A stretch of DNA of 64,000 nucleotides, from the NCBI RefSeq assembly GCF_000321225.1, contig NW_004450383.1, forward strand, positions 904,545 through 968,544. The letters run 5' to 3'. This DNA is from Odobenus rosmarus divergens. Lineage: Eukaryota; Chordata; Mammalia; Carnivora; Odobenidae. This document shows, one piece after another, positions 60,269 through 64,000 of this stretch. A model generated the notes under the pieces. That model was not told where the DNA came from, did not search any database, and saw only the letters and a list, made by a program, of their open reading frames with translations. The translations under genes and the position numbers were made by a program. Numbering within the stretch: the first letter of the stretch is position 1; each line of letters starts with the position of its first letter.

Positions 60269-61905
60269 TATATACAAAACAGTAAATGTGATATGCCACA
60301 TTAACTGAATGCAGAAAAATCACATCACCTCAATAGATGCAAATAAGCATTTGACAAAATTCAACATTCTTTCATGATAAAACTTTGCAACATATAAGGT
60401 ATAGAAAGAATGTATCACAACATGCTAAAGGCCATATATGACAAGCCCATAGCTAAAAGATTTTCCTCAAAGATCAGGAACAAGACAAGGATGCTCACTT
60501 TCACCAGTTTTATTAAACATAGTTCTAGAAGTCCTAGCCAGACCTATGAGGCAGAAAAATAAGTGGCATCCAAGTCAGAGAGAAGTAAAATGATCTCTGT
60601 TTGTAAATGACATGATTTTTTTATATATAGAAAACCTTACAGACTCCACCAAAAACTATTAAATTCAGTAAGGTTTCAGGATACAAAAATCAACATACCA
60701 AAATAAGCTATATTCTATACAGTAACAGCGAGCTATCTGAAAGAGAAATCAAGAGCACCACTCGATAGCTTCAAGAACAATAGAAAACTTAGGAATTAAT
60801 TAAACAAGTTAAATATTTGTACACTGAAAACAAGATTTTGATCAAAAAAACTGAAGACACAAGTAAATGAAAAGATATCCCATGCCTTAGATTGGAAGAA
60901 TTAGTATTTTTAAAGTCTTTATGACACAAAGTGATCTACACATTCAATGCAATCCCTATTAAAATTCCAATGGCATTTTTCACAGAAATAGAAAAACATT
61001 CTAAAATTCATCTGAAACCACAAAAGATCCTAAATAGCTAAAGTGATGCTGAGAAAGAAAAGCAAAGCTGGAGACATTATGCTTCCTGATTTCCAACTAT
61101 ATTGCAAAGCTACTGTAATCAGAGCATTATAAAACTGTCCTGGCATAAAAACAGGCACATAGACCAAGGACAGAATAGAAAGCCAAGACATAAACCCACG
61201 TATATACTCATCTAGTCTTTGACAGGGTGCCAAGAACCCATAATGAAGAAGGGATAGTCTCTTCAATAAACACTGTTGGGAATCTGGATATCCACATGCA
61301 AAAAGAATGAAACTGGAGCCCTATCTTACATCATTTTCAACAACAAACACCAATCTTGAAATGGATTAAAGACTTAAATGTAAGACCTGAAACCACAGAA
61401 CTCCTAAAAGAAAACCTATGGTAAAAACTCCCTGACATTGGTCTGGGCAATGACTTTTTTGGATATGTTGCCAAAAATAAAACAAAAGCAAAAATAAACA
61501 AATGGGATTATCTCAAACTAAAGCTTCTGCACAGCAAAGAAAACCAACAAAATAAAAAGCTAACCTATGGAATGGGAGAAATGTTTGCAAACCATGTATC
61601 TGATAAAGGGTTCACAACCAAAATCTTTAAGAAACTCATATAATTCAACAGGAAAAAAAAAAAGATTTAAAAATGGGCAAAGGACATGAATACACATCTT
61701 TCCAAAGAAGACATACAAATGGCCAACAAAAAAGAGGGTCTATGAGTAGATGCTCAACTATATCAAGGAAATGCAAATCAAAACCATGAGGAAGTACCGT
61801 TTCATACCTGTTAGGATAGCTATTATAAAAAAGCTGAAAGATTATCAAGTGTTAGTGAGGATGTTGAGAAAAGGGAACCTTTGTACACCGTAAGAATGTA
61901 AATTT

Positions 61906-62073
61906 ATCCCATTTCATGAATGTGATTTTTTATGGAATTACAAATACATATAAAAAAGAAAGCATGATTCATTTAACTACTTTTTTGAAGATCACTCTTT
62001 TTTCTGAATGAACTGAGTGATCAAAAATCACATTTTTATAGAGATATTACCAGTAGGTCTAAAACATGTCCTT
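61906..62073. other. unassigned AT-rich sequence left of the inverted repeat
   Basis: Non-coding AT-rich DNA after the L1. It holds a weak inverted pair: 'aatgtgatttttt' at about 61918 and 'aaaaatcacatt' at about 62023. Confidence 0.4.
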
Positions 62074-62412
62074 GCTGTCAGAGTCCTTATAATTTTGTCT
62101 TTAGTCTGAGCCTAGTAGTATAATCTTTATGCTATGAAAATATCCTAATTTGTCTTGCCGATATTCATTAATTAAATTTTGACAGGAATACCTAAGTACC
62201 TATTAACCCCAAACTAAATCTGAATATTCTATACCATACAATGGACTATAATTTCTATAATCTCAACTCCATTGGTTCCTACGTGCTTAATATCTTTGAC
62301 CTCTTTGAAATATATTTGTGATGTTTATCTGGGCAATATTCATTAATTTCATAGCATAAAGATTATAATACTAGGCTTGGACCAAAAACAAAATTATAAG
62401 AACTCTGATAGC
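62074..62412. repeat. inverted repeat with 65-bp arms and 209-bp spacer
   Basis: Left arm 62074-62138, right arm 62348-62412. The reverse complement of the right arm matches the left at 58 of 65 positions with no gaps (7 mismatches, mostly transitions). Both ends of the similarity are sharp. Within it, 'atattcattaatt' occurs twice in direct orientation (62161-62173 and 62336-62348), the second abutting the right arm. The spacer is AT-rich with no open frame. A transcript of either strand could fold into a long hairpin. I cannot assign it to a known element. Confidence 0.9.
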
Positions 62413-64000
62413 ACTATTATCTACAGCTCTAGTGAGAAGAATAAAAATCTGATTTAAATAATGGATAATACCCATATGGAAATCTTCTGTACTACTGCCA
62501 TCTGGAGAAATTGTCTATGTAAAAGAATAAATTTTTAATTGCATTTAGAATCCTACATAGCTACGTTGTCTAATGCTTATTTTTATGTCATTAAATATTT
62601 AATTTTCACATAAAACACATTTTCCTCATAAACTCCATAGTACTGTACTAAGAGTTCTTTTTTGAGATATAAATTTCCCATACCTGTCTATCATAAATTT
62701 TCTGTCTTAATGACAGGTTTTTGAATATTATTTGCCTTTGTAATTTCTTATGTAAAACACTTGAAAAATTGCTGTGGGTTCTGTTATTGGATTTTGCTAT
62801 TTGTTGTGTTTAGTTTACTTCCTTGGCAAAAAGTTCTTAAGTATCATTTTTAGAGTAGAAAAAAATTAAAAAATTGGAACTCCAGATTTTAATATTTTAC
62901 TGAATTTTTTCAAAGGGAGGTAGATTTTTGAAAACATACATGTATCATATTCCTCTATACTCCTAATGACAAATTTAGAAAAGATAACTCAGAGTCATTA
63001 GGCTATATTTCCATTAAAATTCACTTGAGTATTCACTAAAAGTATTTTTGCTCATATACACTTCTAATATATGTTTTAACTTAGAAGAGAGGTTTATATT
63101 TAAATTGAGAAGAGCAGAACCATTAATATAAATGGAGAAAGAAAGGAGATACATAATGGCAAAATGGGAAATAGGCAAATGTCGTTAAGGCATAAAATTC
63201 CATATGTGTGTGAGAGAAATCACTGTGTAGCACCAAGCAAAATTGGTCTGTCAATAAAATTAGGTCAGATTTTTTTAGATCTTACATATAAGGGAATCAC
63301 AAGATCATAGAACTCAGTTTTAGGAGGGATTTTTTTTTCTCCTAAAAAGTGTTTTTATCTATGAATTTCTTGAAGCTTTTAGAAAGAACAATTTATCTCA
63401 TAACAGTAGTATCAAAGAAGAACTAAAAGTATGAAAGTTACTTATTGGAATGAGTCAAAAATCTCTTTTCAAAACTGTAATTTTTTTTCCTACTTACCAA
63501 AGTTGCTTTAAAACAAGGGTAAAAAGCCATAAAAAATATGCAACTATGATTATGTACCATAAAAAGTATGCAATTAGAAAAACAGGTTAGAGAAGAAAAA
63601 TCATAGAATAATCAAATAATCAAATCATACTCCTCATGCCCTTTTAACATAATGTGCTGTTTTCCCTTACTGCCTAAGCAAGTCTCTTGAACTCCCAGAT
63701 AAAAAAGTAAGCAATGTGATAGGGATTTATAAACCTCCAGGAAATTGTGTGATTGTATCAATAAAAGAAATAAGCTCTAGATATCTTAAGACTAGAAATC
63801 CAGTTTTCAGGGGTGTTACTGAATAGGTCTTCCAATATGAGACACTACCTAATAGTTAATACAGGCCACAGAAATATCTAGGCTGAAGATCTTAGGGTAA
63901 GAAACACATTTGTTATTAATTAAAAGGTAAATTCACCCTGCAAAAAGGACACTAGAAGACATAAGAAGAATTGATCGTCCAGACTTTATTACATCTAAAA
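62413..64000. other. unassigned AT-rich sequence
   Basis: Nearly 1.6 kb of AT-rich DNA to the window edge. Stops in all frames; no repeat family, RNA gene or regulatory element that I can support. Confidence 0.5.

Larger units (their letters stand above)
57300..61905 (+). mobile_element. long sense L1M-type element, 3' end missing
   Basis: The plus strand reads GC-richer 5' UTR (57.3-57.8 kb), ORF1 start and a shortened ORF1 region (57.8-58.5 kb), and ORF2 (58.6-61.9 kb). ORF2 landmarks are 'gcagaaaaatcacatcacct' followed by 'caatagatgc' (reverse-transcriptase region, 60.3 kb) and 'aaaacctatggtaaaaactc' near 61.4 kb. It stops inside the ORF2 C-terminal region at 'gggaacctttgtacaccg' with no 3' UTR. 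It contains two CAN-SINEs and a tiny L1 3' end. No open frame is intact. Confidence 0.88.

Noticed and set aside
61918..62035. Second inverted repeat just left of the 65-bp arms
   Set aside because: The match is about 12-13 bases in very AT-rich DNA, so chance is a sufficient explanation.
1..64000. Bacterial or phage genes, CRISPR array, operon structure
   Set aside because: No long gene-dense frames, no ribosome-binding patterns and no regularly spaced short repeats. The repeats are mammalian SINEs and LINEs.

Overview
This window is mammalian nuclear DNA from a carnivore. The evidence is about 25 copies of the tRNA-derived CAN-SINE (short A/B-box head, pyrimidine-rich middle, AATAAA-type tail, clear target-site duplications) and carnivore-type LINE-1 3' ends. 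The SINEs are the arctoid type (bear, seal or mustelid group). I see no copy of the dog-specific SINEC_Cf type and no cat-type body, but I cannot name the species. There is no bacterial, phage or plasmid content. I found no intact host protein-coding gene and no intact RNA gene. The window is an intergenic or deep-intronic stretch built almost entirely by transposition.

Layout. 1-8.7 kb: mostly unassigned AT-rich DNA with old MIR, MER5-type and LINE fragments, a short carnivore L1 3' end and three CAN-SINEs. 8.7-24.85 kb: a block of antisense L1 copies, two of which reach into ORF1 and 5' UTR sequence, riddled with SINEs and a sense L1 3' end. 24.85-27.3 kb: an island of non-L1 sequence with a broken, coding-like remnant and two SINEs. 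27.3-37.2 kb: two more long antisense L1s, one carrying a 417-bp solo LTR and a local inversion of about 72 bp. 37.2-42.3 kb: a long sense L1 head-to-head with the preceding one, then a piece of antisense L1 5' UTR. 42.3-50.5 kb: mostly unassigned, with an ORF1-only L1/HAL1-like remnant, a MIR, a SINE and a carnivore L1 3' end. 50.5-53 kb: a probable decayed antisense LTR element. 53.7-56.2 kb: a dead Tigger1 (pogo-type) DNA transposon, itself hit by two SINEs and a 32-nt U2 snRNA fragment. 57.3-61.9 kb: a long sense L1. 61.9-64 kb: AT-rich DNA holding a 65-bp-arm inverted repeat.

No genes work together here. The content is a layered record: Tigger1, MIR, MER5 and L2-like pieces are oldest, then L1M-type copies, then younger L1s and SINEs landing in them. 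The most unusual items are the tailless U2 5'-end retrocopy with a 19-bp duplication, the 65-bp inverted repeat near 62.1-62.4 kb, the inversion inside the 32.2-kb L1, a 452-bp block in L1 ORF1 bounded by a 10-bp repeat, and the coding-like remnant at 25 kb. I did not find evidence of a new functional system. Repeat family names come from recall of consensus sequences, not from a search; boundaries not fixed by duplications are approximate.
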